Below, piece after piece: positions 1 to 13,012 of a DNA stretch of 64,000 nucleotides (positions are counted from its first letter, which is position 1; each line of letters opens with the position of its first letter). A program made the translations under genes and the position numbers. The notes under the pieces are model-generated. The model was not told the DNA's origin, made no database searches, and saw only the letters and a program-made list of their open reading frames with translations. This DNA is from Azolla caroliniana (Eukaryota; Polypodiophyta), in assembly GCA_043228905.1 (NCBI GenBank), contig JBHGNT010000003.1:24552001-24616000 (forward strand). The letters are read 5' to 3'.

Positions 1-3000
1 ATGGAAATTTTCCGCGAGGTAGACTAACCTTGGTGTTCATTAAGAATGTTCTTGTTTGATTGTCTCCCTAGAGTAACATAATAGGTACATAGGTTGGAAG
101 GAAAGTTGTTTTGGTCGTTTTCACAATTAAGCTTTGTGGGCTCCGTGTCCTTATAGGACTATCTTTTTGTCAACTCATCTAATAACACAAACTTACAAGG
201 TTTACTTTGCAATAAAATCGTGGGACGACAAAAGAAATTTGTTTTGATAAATACAACACTTTTGAAGGAGAGAGAAGAGGGGGGATTATTGAAGGACGGG
301 GATTATGTTTGTGTGAGATAGATATGTGTGTATCCATGTTTCATAATCAATTACTCATGTTTCTAGTTCTCTTGAAACTTTACCCACACTACAAACAAAG
401 TTGCTTTGTACTAGCAATCACTTCAAAAAACAGGTTGAGCCCTCATAAACAGCTCCCATACTATTTCATCATGGTATAAAATTAAGCAAAGAGATAAAAG
501 TTGATGAACACTTACAAGGGACCCACCTTACATACATTTGTGTTTTTTTCTTACGGGAGCCAGTCCACCATGGGTACTTTTGTTAGAAAAATATATAGTA
601 CCTCTATTTTAAAACATTAAGAAGGCCTTGAGATATGCTTTTGAGACATGTATGTATCCTCAACCTTTGCATCCATTGTAGCATCATCGTTCTCCAGTAG
701 GACGACATTTAACATTTGGTTTCACAGCTATGTGAAGTTAGGTGTAGTAACATCTTATCATCTCCTCCTCACCTAGATATGAAATTTGTCATATGGTTGT
801 TCGTCCATTATAACTACATCCAATTTGGAATTATTGACTTAACTTGGCCACAAATTCTCTGAAATGTTTTCAATAATCCCGACCTCATTTGATGGATACA
901 AACAACATGCCATGGCTATTACTGCTACTATGACACCCTCAAACTTTGTATACATCATAACAACAGCATTCTTAAGTACGATCATGAACAACAATGTGCA
1001 AGGGAGGCATAATAATACCTAATCATCTCCCCCTTACCTATGGCGGGAACTGATCATATGGTTGTTTGGGTATTATATCTATATCAATCTTTGTGTTTTG
1101 ATTTCATCTGTTTATGAATTATGGAAAGTGACTTTTAAAATGTCTCCCAATTCTCTAAAACAATATGTTTTTACATGTATGTGCTCATATAAAAATTCAC
1201 GTTGAAAGGTTGTGCAAATTAGAGTTTGTAGGGGACAATTATGATGAGAATTATGGGTTGTTGGTTACAAATAAATACAAAAGGTGTTCTCTCTCCCTCC
1301 TCCCTTCCCCTTTTGTAGTCACACAATTACATTAAATGCACATTAAGATTACAAAGATGTTGAGCCAAAGTATATAGATATAAGACATTGGTTATAAAAT
1401 ACTTTCACTAGATATAAAGCTTCTTCTTCTTGTCTATCTGGCCACTTAGATCCATATAATTGGTTGTAGCAAGATGGTATCATATCATTTTTTGCACATG
1501 TGAGTGTTTAAGCCCAATACAATGCTAACAACCTAAGAGGACATTATGATGTTTTTAAAGGGAAAAATATTTGCCATGTGATAGTGGCAAAGTGGCAAAG
1601 GTCCACAAAGAACTGTATTCCCAACTCTAAAATGTAAATATATTTTTCCTTTTTATTAATGTCTACATTTATCAAAAGCATCCTTTAGTCTTTCTATGGA
1701 TTGGTTTGATCTTGGATACAACAATAGGTACATAGATTGAAAGGAAATTGATTCGACAATTTTGGCAAGTAAGCTTTGTGGGTTCCTTGTCCTTATAGGA
1801 GTATCTTTATATCAACTAGTCTTTGAGGGTTTACCTTGCAATAAAATTGTGGGAAGACAAAAGAAAATTGTTTTAATAGATTCAACACTTTACACACACA
1901 AGTATATTGAAGGATGGCAAGAAACCCTAAACGGCAAGGAAAAACCATGAAAACACTAAAATCCTAATCCGTAGCTAGGAACCCTAAAACATACAAAGTT
2001 AGAGATATTCATCCTCCACTAGGTTTTCATTGCATACCTTGCATATCGTCATATTTGAAGGATAATGCCATGTTGCTACCTCAACATGGTGTGTGCAAGT
2101 TTGTAAAAGTGTAAGGGTCTTTAAGAGCAACAGGTTCATGGGGAGTAACATGCAATTGGATACACATTGGCATTTTTACATTGTATTGGGCCTAACATTG
2201 AAAGTTAGCATTTGCAATGCAATATTCCAAATTTGTCATTTTGCAACTTCATCATTGTTGCCTCGGGTAATCTACTCTCGATGATCACATCCTTTGTAGC
2301 TTTATTTGAGATCTCCAATAGATCTACTCCCCATCTTTTAAACCATTTCATATTGTTAAGCATCAACCTATATGAGAGGATTTTCGCTCTTGTTAGATTT
2401 TTCAGCTTGCATCTTGATTCCTACATTCCAAGCATGTTTTGACAATATACAATCACGTATATTTTTTACTTTTTTGATATACTTGTATACTCTTTTGCAT
2501 GGGTAATACCTCTATACACTAAATACTTGTTTCTAATAGCATGATAAGATAGGATGTTGAGTATTTAACCCCCAATTGTCTACTTAAGAATAAAATTTGA
2601 ATTCTCTCTATTTTGTTCTATTTATTAAGTGAGATAGTGGCACCCCCACACTTCCACTACGATAAAGCAATGCTTAGACCACCAACCGTAACATTAAACA
2701 GCATCAATCTCACTTTCCGTCCTTGAGTATCACTTTAGTTGGATTGTTCTCAAAGCTTTAACAACTATTCCAACATGCTTGAAGTCTAGACTCATTGTAT
2801 ACATTCTACACGATTGTGAATGGGTCATTTGTGTGTGTGTGTAGAGAGAGAGAGAGGGAGGGAGGGGAGAGAATATGCAAGACTCACAGAGACAACGTAT
2901 TTAGCAAAATGGAAGATGAATATACAATGAAGCTACAAGTAATGGGAAGCATTAATTGATTATATATCAAGGAGAGTTACTTGGTTTAAGCAAAACTTCT

Positions 3001-5956
3001 ATGCAAGTACATATAGAAATTATGAAACAATCAAGTAAAGGTGAGAAAGTGAGTGGGATATCAATGATATACACTTTATTCAATGCAATGTTATATCTCG
3101 TTCATTCAGACAATGGTGGATTTTAGCAAATGTACAACAAGGAGCACGAGTGGTTGAGCTTGTTATCTCAATATTTCTTACTCTTTTCCTTTTTTCTTTG
3201 TTTCTTTTTGTTTTTGCTCGTTTGCTCTCCTTTATTCTCTTTAGTTGTTTGCATTAAACAAATCGCATATAAGCTTCCCCCAAATTGTCATCCAGATCCC
3301 CTAGTCCTTGATCATTTTGTCCCAAGTCTTGTTTGCGAGAGTCAAAAGTTTACATCGTCCTCTTGAACTAATATCATTACATAAAATATGCCTCCAAAAG
3401 TTTAAGAGCATGCAAATCAAGTACCTAAATGAGAAGAAACAAATCCAAAATCCGAGAATGACAATGAAGTTTTTCATCAAAAGAGTGTAGAGGAAACACA
3501 CTTGTCACTAGTTTCAATTTGAAGATTATTAATTTGGACTATTTGATGAGGTGGCTGACCAAGATTACTTCTAGATACCAAATGAAGGACGAGAACAATG
3601 GCCACCATGAAGCACTGTCCTCAACATGTTGTTCAACGGAAACAACATACTACACCTATTGTGAAGAGGTAGACTGAATGAAACTCACTCGTCAGTCAAA
3701 ATAACATAAGAGATTGGACATTGATACCTATTGTACCTCCCCAAAGATCACATGTGAAGATAAGGTATGAGATCGAAACCTTGAGACAAATCTTCTTTGT
3801 TCAAAAGTTCATTGATTTCCTAATCCCGAAAGCATCAAGTCGATAGCTAGTGTGCCTGATGTTACAACATTATAATGATACGTTACAAATGCAACGCCTT
3901 GTAGTAGAGGCGTTGCAAGCAGCATTGAAAGCTATTTTAGTGAGGGTGTTTGGAAATATTTTGTGCCTTTAATGGAAAAAGGCTTACAATTATAACCGAA
4001 TATATATAATTAGCATGTCACATATGTTTTGATTACTCCACTAGGTCCTATCACATTTAAATTTATTTATCCTCTTTTTGGAAGTCACAAATAAATAATA
4101 TAACAAAATACAACCAAATTATTCTTTTGTTTTGTTGTTTATTACTAATGGAATCATAAGTCTATATCCAACTAGTCTTGAAAACCTGTTTTTTTATTTG
4201 AATAACACCTTTATAATGTGAAAGCTTCTCTAATCGCATTCTCAACCTTTTCCCTTTCTCATTAAACCTTCATGAATTACTCTTCTTGGTTGGCAACTTG
4301 GCACGAAGTTGTTGAAGATAGTTGCTCAAAATTATCACTTACCTTGGGCATAGTCAAAACTAAGTTCATCCTTAAATTGATTGCATATGCAACCTATTGA
4401 ACTTGGTTGTCATATATGTATTGAAGTTTAAGACGTCAATCGTCAGTTTGAAGTTATACACGAGTTTGATGGGTAGAGGGATGGACTGAGTCTCCCCATC
4501 ATTGCCTTAATTTGATTCCGCTACTTTCAATATTACCGAATAGTACAAATGAGGGGTGAACATAATGATTTCTTTGTAAAATAATGAATGTGAAACCTAT
4601 GAGCCTCCGGCTAACCAATTGTTTAAAGCATTCATTTTGGATTATTCAAGCCCTTCAAATTGAGATCGAGAGTAATTACAATGTTGTTACTGCTTGCATT
4701 TACTACATTCACTAAGTTGCATGCAAATTGTGTATGCATGTGTCTGTCTATCTATGCACATGTCCACAAGAGATATGGTATGTACACAAACAGGTTGGAA
4801 AAGTGTTTATTCTATTCTTCTCTCCTTTTGTATTACATGTTTATATGTATTATGCATAGGCCTGGATACTAGTGCATGTATGGGCATGAAGAATCATGCA
4901 TGAAATTTAGTCATAGATGAGCATGCATATACGTGGCTGATTGGATGACCATTCACAATCATTAATGCATTCATATAGCTTATATATCGAATCACATCAT
5001 TGAGCCCCTAGTTCTCCACTTGTTCCACCTTGATTTCATTTAATATTTACCGCCTTATCAACACCTTGCATGCTAGTGCATTTTTAGCCATTGACACTGT
5101 TTTTTTACTTTTTCACAATGCATTCGACATTCTTGTCATAATATCTCAACAAACATAGGAGTTCAAATTCTGTCTTTGAAAGTCAGAAGTCTTTCAGCAT
5201 GTGGGAATTGCTTTAGAAACATACACTATTAGGACATGTGGTATGTAAGTATATGTATTTTTAATACTAGTGTTTTACATAACTACCTCAAATTTGTCAT
5301 GCAAGATGAGAAAAAGATAGGCAAATTCGGGAGCATTCTCTTACTACTTGTTTGCGCTTCAACATCAATTTCATTATTATGAGCAAATTTATAGCAAAAA
5401 GGTATCAATTGTAAGAGAAACAAAAAATGAAGTGTAAAATAATGAAAAGAGCCTCAATGGCTGAAGACCGCATAAATAAACATGTAAGTGACAATAGCAG
5501 TGCACTAAAAACATGAAGTCATGTGAACAAAGAGCACACTACTATATGAAAACATTCAGCAAATACAGCCTGCTAGCACTAAACTTCATTGTGAGAACTA
5601 GCAATTTTGTTAAACCTCTATAGGTTTTGAATATATATGTAATAGATTTACCAACATTCATACTTCGATTCAAATTTTTCTATAGAAATTTCCAGATTTG
5701 AAGATTGCTTGACTTTAAAAGCTCACCTAGAATCTCCATATCTTGCGAGTTAAAACACAAAATAATGAATCTAATTAATTAATCTTCCAAGAACTAGACA
5801 AAAACAAAAACTTCAAAAGCCAAGGGGGATGTTGTTGCATTTTTAGGTGAGCTATTAACAAGCATCACAATGAAATGCATTCCTTGAAATCATGGGTAGC
5901 AAGAATGGCTCCAGCTTGACATTATACAAATATGACTTCTAGCTCATACTGTTACA
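1..5956. other. AT-rich intergenic region, no gene recognised
   Basis: No open frame here is longer than about 80 codons and none looks like a known protein family. The DNA is AT-rich with scattered CT/GT microsatellite (about 2826-2872). There are old direct repeats, listed separately. A second weak repeat relates about 740-860 to about 1015-1120: both contain a stretch like 'atcatatggttgtt'. I see no LTR ends or terminal inverted repeats. Confidence 0.6.
76..1892. repeat. Pair of diverged direct repeats (76-262 and 1718-1892)
   Basis: Two segments of about 180 bp in the same orientation share long similar runs: 'ataggtacata', 'aagctttgtggg', 'gtccttatagga', 'gcaataaaat' and a following 'acaaaagaaa'. 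They lie about 1.64 kb apart. The divergence is high, so the duplication is old. They could be relics of an LTR-like pair or a simple segmental duplication; no TG...CA ends or target duplication are visible. Confidence 0.55.
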
Positions 5957-6271
5957 TTACTTCCAATCGATCCAGTACAAAATTCTATTTCGATGTACTA
6001 GTCCCCGATTTTCTTTTAGTAAACGGGTAAGACCAACATTATAGTCAGCCATTAGATGAGGGAAACTAAATAGAAAAGAAATTTCAAAATTGTCATTTAA
6101 ATTAATTTCCTGAATCTGCTGGTTAACATCACACGTGTTTCGTAACTGATAATTATTCAAACACATGTATTTCATTTCACCTCGTTAATGTCGCATCTCT
6201 CAATAATGATATCATCGCTAGCAAGAAAGAGGAACACCAACATTGGTTCCTAATACTGTAATAAAACTCTC

Positions 6272-7704
6272 TTATAATTCATCTTTCAGCACCTCAATAC
6301 CTTCCAAGCCCACACTTTCCCCAACAGTATCCTTGTTCTTATTAATAAAACTGATGAAGTCATCCTTGTTCCTATTACCCTCATAAGGAATCACATTTCC
6401 AGTGGCAGTATGTAGGTATAAAGTTGGAAAGCCTTTGACATCAAATCTCTTATCTGTGATATCATTCGCAGTTGCATCCTACCACAACCAGCAAACGGAT
6501 AAACATGAGAAATAAACAATAGTATTTCTAGATACCTTCAGTGTTTCTATAATATTTCACTATGTATCCAACCTGAAATATATGTGAACATACCAGTTTC
6601 GCAATCACAACATCTGGATCAGATTGTAAAGCAATTGCCACTTCGTCCAAGATTGGCGCTAACTTTTTACAATGTCCACACCATGGTGCATAAAACTCCA
6701 GCAATACTGTGAAGTAAAATATGAATTAACACTGTTTTATTATTTTATCTTTCAATTCGACTGTAGAACAGTTTATAGGAAAAACTCGCTGAAACCCTCA
6801 ACGTTTTTTCTTTTTCTACAAATGTCCTTAAGATTTTGTTATTTCCCTGATGCCCCTGGACAACTCCCAAATGGCATTTGGTGAAAGAGCAAAAACTTAC
6901 GGCATTTGACAGTTTTTCTTTTCTTTTTTGAAAAAAACAGGTATTTTAGAGCTCTCCACTGAAATATATTAAAATGTGAATTAAAACTATCCTTGATCCA
7001 ACAGTGACTTCAAAAAATAAAAACAACTAGCAATCAGATGGAGCTTCTCATTCTCATTGCATACCATTTTTACCAGACTTCAGTACTAATTCGTCAAAAG
7101 TTTCTAACACCACAATCTTAACTGGTTCATCGTTCTTTTCTGGAATGGGCTCAGATTTAAAGAATTCTGATACTTTACCATCCTGCAATAGAAACAACAA
7201 TATTCTTCAGAATAATGAATAGCTTTAGTTTACCTGCAAAAAAACTATGGTATAAAAACATTCTATATCAGAGACATGATTTAGCAACTTAGAAAATTTA
7301 ACCAGAACGATGTCTGTACTCACAAAATAATCCTTCAACCATTGTCTTATATTGCCAGTGTGAACTTTCTCAAGAATGTATTTCTTCTCATCGTTGCCTT
7401 GGATCACAATGGATGGAAGCTTTTCTGTCGTGGCTCCAAAGTACTACAGCAAAGCAAAAACAGATTCCATAAATATCAAAGAAAACAAGTTAGAATATAC
7501 ATAATCCATAAAGATAAAAAGACCACAAGTAAGAAGACATATTTCCTAAGCAAAATGCTGAAGAAGAGAACAATAACAAATAACCGGAAAGCAAATTAAA
7601 TATAAATATATATACATACATACATATATACACATCCCAAACACACACACACACACACATATAGATAGACAGATAGATATATATATATACATTCATAGAT
7701 ATAC

Positions 7705-7737
<33 letters not shown>

Positions 7738-10700
7738 ATGTATATATATACTTCATCATTAATACATTTTACCTGAAGGGCATTTTGCCCATCTACTGTA
7801 TCTGCAATGAGAAACCTCACACCTTTGCCTTTGTATTCTTTAGCAAGTTCCCCAAAAAGCGATGTTATCTCAGCATTATCAGCATTAGCATCCACAAATA
7901 AAAATGCCTACCACAAAGAGGTTGAAATTTTTATAAATAATCAATCCATAGAAATAAAAATGTAGATAGCATGCAAAGCAAAGAGCTAAACTTATACGAA
8001 GAGACCATTGCAATATATTGCAAAAGAAGTCAGTAATAGCATCTACAAATAGAAATACCTACGACAAAAGAGTTGATATTTCTTTAAATAATCAATCCCT
8101 TGGAAGAGCATAAATATCATGCAAAGCAAAGGGCTAAACCAGTAAGAAGATCATTGCAATGCATTGCAACAGAAGTCAGTGTTAGCATCAATAAATAGAA
8201 ATGCCTACGACAAAGAAGTTGAAATTTTTATAAATAGCATGCAAAGCAAAGAGCTAAACTAGTAAGGAGACCATTGCAATGCATTGCAACAGGATTCAGT
8301 CTTAGATCAACAAATAGAAATTCCTACAACAAAGAAGTTGAAATTTTTATAAAGAATTAATCTGTAGGAATAAAAATACAGATAGCAAGCATCACAAAGA
8401 GCTAAAGCTATAAGAAGATACTATTGCAATGCATTGCAAAGAAGCTATTAAAACATTAGATATAATAAAAATTATAAACAATCCAAAACTTTCAGAAAAG
8501 ATCATTACATTGCACCACAAGAAAAACTCTCTAAACCCTTGGAGTTGTAAATTTATAAATAATCAATCGCTAGGAATAAGAACGACCCTGTTATGCAAAG
8601 GAAAAATCTAAACCTACAAGAATTGATCATTGCATCATGCCACAAGAGAAATTCTTAAAACATTTACACAGAATATCACTTTCATGAGATCTATTGATCA
8701 AGCAATTTAAATGCAACAAATCCGGTTACTTAAAGAAGCAATAATTACATTGGTGTAATGGTAATTGCAACAATATAGAAGGAATTCATTGAAGCATAAT
8801 ATTCTCACCTTAGTATATTCAGGTTTTGAAAAAATCTTTGAGAGGTATGTCCTCTGGACAGGATCATTGTTAAATAATACTACAGACGGGATGCTCACAT
8901 CATCTAGGAATTTTTTCACTGCTGCTTTGTTGAATTCCTGCATGAACAAACCATAATTTAGGAGATAAGATAACATGTGATGCAAATCCAGGCATAACAA
9001 AAAATCGTAATTTTAAAAATTAATATCCCAGGTCATTCCGAACTAGATACAAATAAATGAATAAATTACCTTGAGATCATTGAATCCTTCATCAAACTTT
9101 TTGAAAAGACGAATCGCAGGTCCAGTGAGTGCTGTTTCTTTTGTTGGTAGAAAACTGGCATCCAGAGTATGCTTGAATTCGTAATCAGACCGCAGTTCAT
9201 TAGCAACGGAGGTAAAGATAGTGAACTCCTCAGAATCGTATGATGAGAAAACACCCACCTATTTATCCATCAATTCACACATTTGAGGCTTCCATCATTG
9301 CATAAAAGAGAAAATATTTATAAGGGGAATCTCCAAAAAATACCCTTCATTTGTTCTTTATTTTCCCAAATGCCTTTAAGCTGCCATCAATTCCCAAATG
9401 CCAGTGGTAAGCTTCCATTATTCCCAAATGCCATTGGTAAACCAAACTGGCGCAATTGTATGTGCTATTTAAGCATTCGTATGGACACTCATATCCTCTT
9501 TTTTCACTCTTCCAAGAGTTGACCAACAGCATTTAGGGAGTTTACAAAAACTCAGGGATATTTTGGGAAATATAGAAAAGTGAAGGGCTGTTTTGGAGTT
9601 TCTTTCTTATTTAATGATTATACTCACAACAAGAATGTCATTTTCTTCCACAAGTTTATGACCTTCCTCAGAATCTTTGATCTCTTCAGAAGGCGGGGAA
9701 ACTTGCTTCTTCAAATAAGCTACAATGCCATTGGCATCTCTTGGCCCTTTATAATCACGGACAATTTCTCCTTTGTTTTCAATGATCTTCAAAGTTGGAT
9801 ACCCACGGACTTCATATTCGCTTGCCAATGCTTTGTTAGTCTCTTCATTTGCATCAACTTTTGCAAGCACTATAGGAGGATCGTTTTCCTTTAAGATAGA
9901 TGCTGCTTTCTCGTACTGAAAATGATAAAGATTTGTATAACTAACGCGATTAATTTGAAAAAAAAAAATAGAATGCAAAAAACTATGTGCACAAAATATA
10001 CTTTACATGGTTAAAAGGATTTTAAGTCTTACAGATATTATACCTCAGGGGCAAGTTGCTTACAATGGCCACACCTAGATTTGTATAACTAACAATAGAA
10101 TGCAAAAACTAACTAGACAAAATATATTTTAACATGGTTAAAAGGATTTCCAGGCATATGGATATTATACCTCGGGGGCAAGTTGCTTACAATGGCCACA
10201 CCTGTAAAAATGAAGAAGGAATAACATCAGGAACATTTGCAATTAGAGAGCATCAATTTGATCTACACGTCCCACTTTTATATTTTTCAGCCAAACATAC
10301 AGCATCAGGTTAGAATCAGAAATTGTGATTAATTTGCAGCTACAAAATTTAAATTTATTCACAGAAACCATGTTCAAATTCACCTCAAATGTGTATACTG
10401 TTTCCATCACTTAATAAAAGTGGAAAGACTAAACCAAATTGATCCTTCAACACATACAGGAAACACTTTCAAAATTACCTCAAATGTCTATACTCTTTCC
10501 ATCACTTATAAACAGTGGAAAGACTAAACCACAGGGATCCTTCAACACATAATTCAAAGGCCAAAAAACATATTTATAACTAGAACATGCGACAAATTTG
10601 TTGAAAGATAGTTCTACCACAGGAGTTGGGGCCATCATATATCAACCTGCACTGAAACACAGGAAATTATTCAAGTTTTTGTGCCTACCATTTCCATAAT

Positions 10701-12147
10701 TAACAAGCGTATAGAGACTAGATCCATGCAAGATTCATCTGTTGCATGGATCTAGTCTAGATGAACCCAATTCTATTCAAAGCAATGACTCTCAACATCA
10801 TTTGAGCTATCTACCATTTCAATCACTTAGGAAAAGCCTAGAATAAAACAGATGGGTGTGCACTAGATGAATGTAAAGCTCGTAAATCTAAACTTATTAT
10901 TAACAGGAAATCCCACTTCAGAAAACATAGCAAGAAAGTATGGATACATTTATATTACTTACAAATATACAAATATTAGATCCACGCAACAAACGGATTC
11001 ATCACATTAGTTCAACAGAAAAAAGCATGTTTCTTGTATAAGCTATGAAATTTCTTGATAGTGAAATGACAAGAATCACTTCTAAAATCATCAAAAAGAA
11101 GTAATCAATGTATCTATATTAACTTAAAGCTATCGATATTTAGTTAAAGGATTTGCTTTTAAAATAACCTAATCAAGCTTAAATGCATCCACCATTTTCG
11201 CCAGTTGAGACATTAAATCATGCAATGATGGATCTTTCACCACAATCCAAAAAGTAGGAGGCATATTTATAACCAAAACATGCCGACAATACAGTGGAAG
11301 GTAGATATATTATTAAACCCTACCATACATAGCATTCCATGCACAACAGCTTTATCAGGAAATTGAGTTTAATTTAGCACTGCAATTCAATTTATTCAAA
11401 AGCAATAACTTTTAAAAAACACCAAAAAAAAATCCGTGCCTGTCACTTCCATCACTTACTCGAACACTGCATAATTCAATAAAAAGAGCATATTTACAGC
11501 AGAAACATGCAAAAGCTCCAGCAGAATTGTGGATAAAGCTACGAAATTAGAATACTGTTGACAGGAATCAGTTTTGAAAATCGCTAAGGAACGTCAAATG
11601 TCTACCATTTTACCATTTTTATTAATTACAATATTCTCCAGAGATTAAATCCATCGCACAACACACGGATCCTTCAACACATAATTAAGTAGAAAGAATG
11701 CATGTTTATTTTACAACACAGAAATGTAAGGAAAGGAAATACATTTATAATGTTGAACATTACATAGGAAACCTAAACAAATGTAGCATGCTTACTATGC
11801 AAATCATACAAATGAAAAAAAAGATGCAACAAATAGGTGGGAGAAACCTAATTTTAAGCAAGTGAAATTGGCGAGATTACTTTAATAGACAGAAATATAT
11901 CCATACAAGGTGAATGATTGATCCCTTACCAGGGAGCATAGAACTCAACGACAATGAAAGGATGTTCTGCCACAACTTCAGAGAAATTGGTGGAGTCCAG
12001 AACAAGAACATGGTTCTTCTCATCACTATGCTCTTCTTGCTCAGCCAACGCTATGATATTCCATGGCAAAATCAATGTAACAAGAAGAATAAAAAGAAGA
12101 GGATGATCACGATGAAGCAGAGCTGAACATGTATTGGATCGCGGCAT
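6272..12147 (-). CDS. Protein disulfide isomerase, ER-resident (PDIL1-type), ten coding exons
   Basis: Forms and rearranges disulfide bonds of secretory proteins in the ER lumen. Exons, high to low: 12147-11930, 10201-10171, 9915-9628, 9258-9070, 8937-8809, 7907-7773, 7443-7324, 7182-7065, 6706-6594, 6478-6272. All have GT...AG junctions and keep frame, giving 515 residues. The order is signal peptide (about 1-34), thioredoxin domain a with CGHC at about 74-77, b and b' domains, domain a' with CGHC at about 419-422, then a C-terminal KDEL retention signal. Length and order match canonical plant PDI. The start ATG (12145-12147) precedes a hydrophobic leader. The first CGHC motif is on a 31-nt mini-exon that is tandemly duplicated. 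An ER-stress element lies upstream. No frame break was seen, so the gene looks functional; splice sites were inferred by eye. Confidence 0.93.
7608..7762. repeat. TA/CA microsatellite in PDI intron 6
   Basis: Alternating runs of (TA)n, (CA)n and 'taca/taga' tetranucleotides lie between exons 6 and 7 of the PDI gene. They generate apparent tyrosine/isoleucine-rich frames on the minus strand that are not genes. Confidence 0.9.
7878..8640 (-). repeat. Tandem array of ~120-130 bp units in PDI intron 5 that includes the 5' end of exon 6
   Basis: Four to five imperfect direct copies are seen. Each contains a version of 'ccacaaataaaaatgcctaccacaaagag', then 'gttgaaatttttataaa', 'catgcaaagcaaagagctaaa' and 'attgcaatgcattgcaa'. 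The unit nearest exon 6 carries the real acceptor and first codons of that exon. The others carry diverged copies of the same boundary, near 8035-8070, 8180-8215 and 8305-8330. They therefore present decoy 3' splice sites to the spliceosome before the real one. Confidence 0.7.
10044..10074 (-). repeat. Duplicate copy of the PDI CGHC mini-exon
   Basis: This is a second copy of the 31-nt exon, about 127 bp downstream in the direction of transcription. It differs from exon 2 by one silent base (CCC to CCT, Pro) and keeps the same donor (GAG|GTATAA). Its acceptor, CTAG|G, was created by the duplication junction: the sequence upstream of it matches intron sequence before exon 3 ('gatttgtataactaac'). 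Splicing exon 1 to either copy and then to exon 3 gives the same protein. Using both adds 62 nt and breaks the frame. Actual use is unknown. Confidence 0.8.
10171..10201 (-). other. PDI exon 2: 31-nt mini-exon encoding the first CGHC active site
   Basis: On the minus strand this reads CAG|G TGT GGC CAT TGT AAG ... GAG|GTATAA. The leading G completes the Trp codon begun by TG at the end of exon 1, and the rest encodes the C-G-H-C active site and following residues. Because 31 is not a multiple of 3, skipping this exon shifts the frame, so it must be included exactly once. Confidence 0.88.
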
Positions 12148-12157
12148 CTTTATGGGC

Positions 12158-12705
12158 CTGCTTGCATATTACGTGGGTCAAGTTAGTGAACAATAATATT
12201 CAGGAAAAAATAACGAAATCTGAAGAAATGAATGAGTGAAAAGAAACGGTAATATATATATATATATATATGAAAAACTGAGAACGCTTTCTTGCCAGTA
12301 ATTACTACATAAATAGAAGTAGCAAGAAATTTCTCGTCTGCTTCATTTCTGACTGTTGTTGAAACCTAATTAGATTCTTCTTTTCTTATTCTTCTTCCTT
12401 CCCTCTTCAAACGTTCTGCATTAGAGCAAAAAAAAAATTCTTCTCTCCTCATCAATATTTATGGAAAACGACGATTCTTTCTCTTCCTCTTCGATGTTTA
12501 CGGAATACAACACGCCTCCTCCACCACCACCACCACCACCACCACCGTCTCCGTTTCTATAATCCTTTGGGAATTTTCTTCGTCTTCCCATTTTTCTCAT
12601 CTCTTTCTGTGTGTGTACATATATCTACATCAAACCGAACGGGGGAGGAGCCAGATGGGAGGAAACAGAGTGAGGTATTTGCGATCAGGTAGCAGAAACA
12701 TTTAC
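12158..12705 (-). other. Possible 5'-UTR intron of the PDI gene
   Basis: Ten bases upstream of the PDI start, the minus strand has an acceptor-like AAGCAG|G. At 12706/12705 it has a donor-like GAG|GTAAAT. The DNA between is AT-rich, apart from a (CCA)8 tract, as expected for a plant leader intron. A leader exon would then lie at about 12706-12780. This is inference from splice-site resemblance; the region may instead be promoter. Confidence 0.4.
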
Positions 12706-12862
12706 CTCGTGAATGGATAGCAGAGTCGTCGATCTTCTCTCGTTCTCGCCTTCCTTTCTGAAGAGCCGCTGGCTATGGCGTTCTCTCTAGTTAGTCTCTG
12801 TGTAGCTGAGCGACGGCCCCACGTCTGGACGACGTTTGTTTCAAAGCCGAGACGTGGTTCGC

Positions 12863-12881
12863 CCAATCACAGCCCGCCACG
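12863..12881 (+). promoter_or_regulatory. Perfect ER stress response element (CCAAT-N9-CCACG) upstream of PDI
   Basis: CCAAT at 12863-12867, nine bases, then CCACG at 12877-12881. This matches the ERSE-I consensus bound by NF-Y together with bZIP factors of the unfolded protein response. Nearby are further ACGTG cores (GACGTGG at 12851-12857, CCACGTC at 12816-12822) and another CCAAT at 12893-12897. It lies about 720 bp from the PDI start codon, and only about 100 bp from a leader exon if the 5'-UTR intron is real. ERSEs act in both orientations. Confidence 0.75.
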
Positions 12882-13012
12882 TCAATCCTCGGTCCAATGG
12901 GAAGACACCGCAAAATATCTCACATTTTCTGAGTTTATTCTATTTGCCAGAAATGCCCCTATATTCTCCTTATTTCCTGAAATACCCCTCCCGGGTTTTA
13001 CATCGGGGAATA

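Noticed and set aside
6672-6980. Possible MITE in PDI introns (shared 'cccaaatgcca' words near 6870 and 9370-9440)
   Set aside because: Only short words are shared, with no terminal repeats or target duplication.
7490-7895. Tyr/Ile/Cys-rich minus-strand frames
   Set aside because: They are translations of the TA/CA microsatellite in PDI intron 6, merging with real exon 6 sequence at one end.
12461-12562. 33-codon plus-strand frame with an eight-proline run upstream of PDI
   Set aside because: It is made by a (CCA)8 microsatellite inside the probable PDI leader or promoter, with no other support for a gene.
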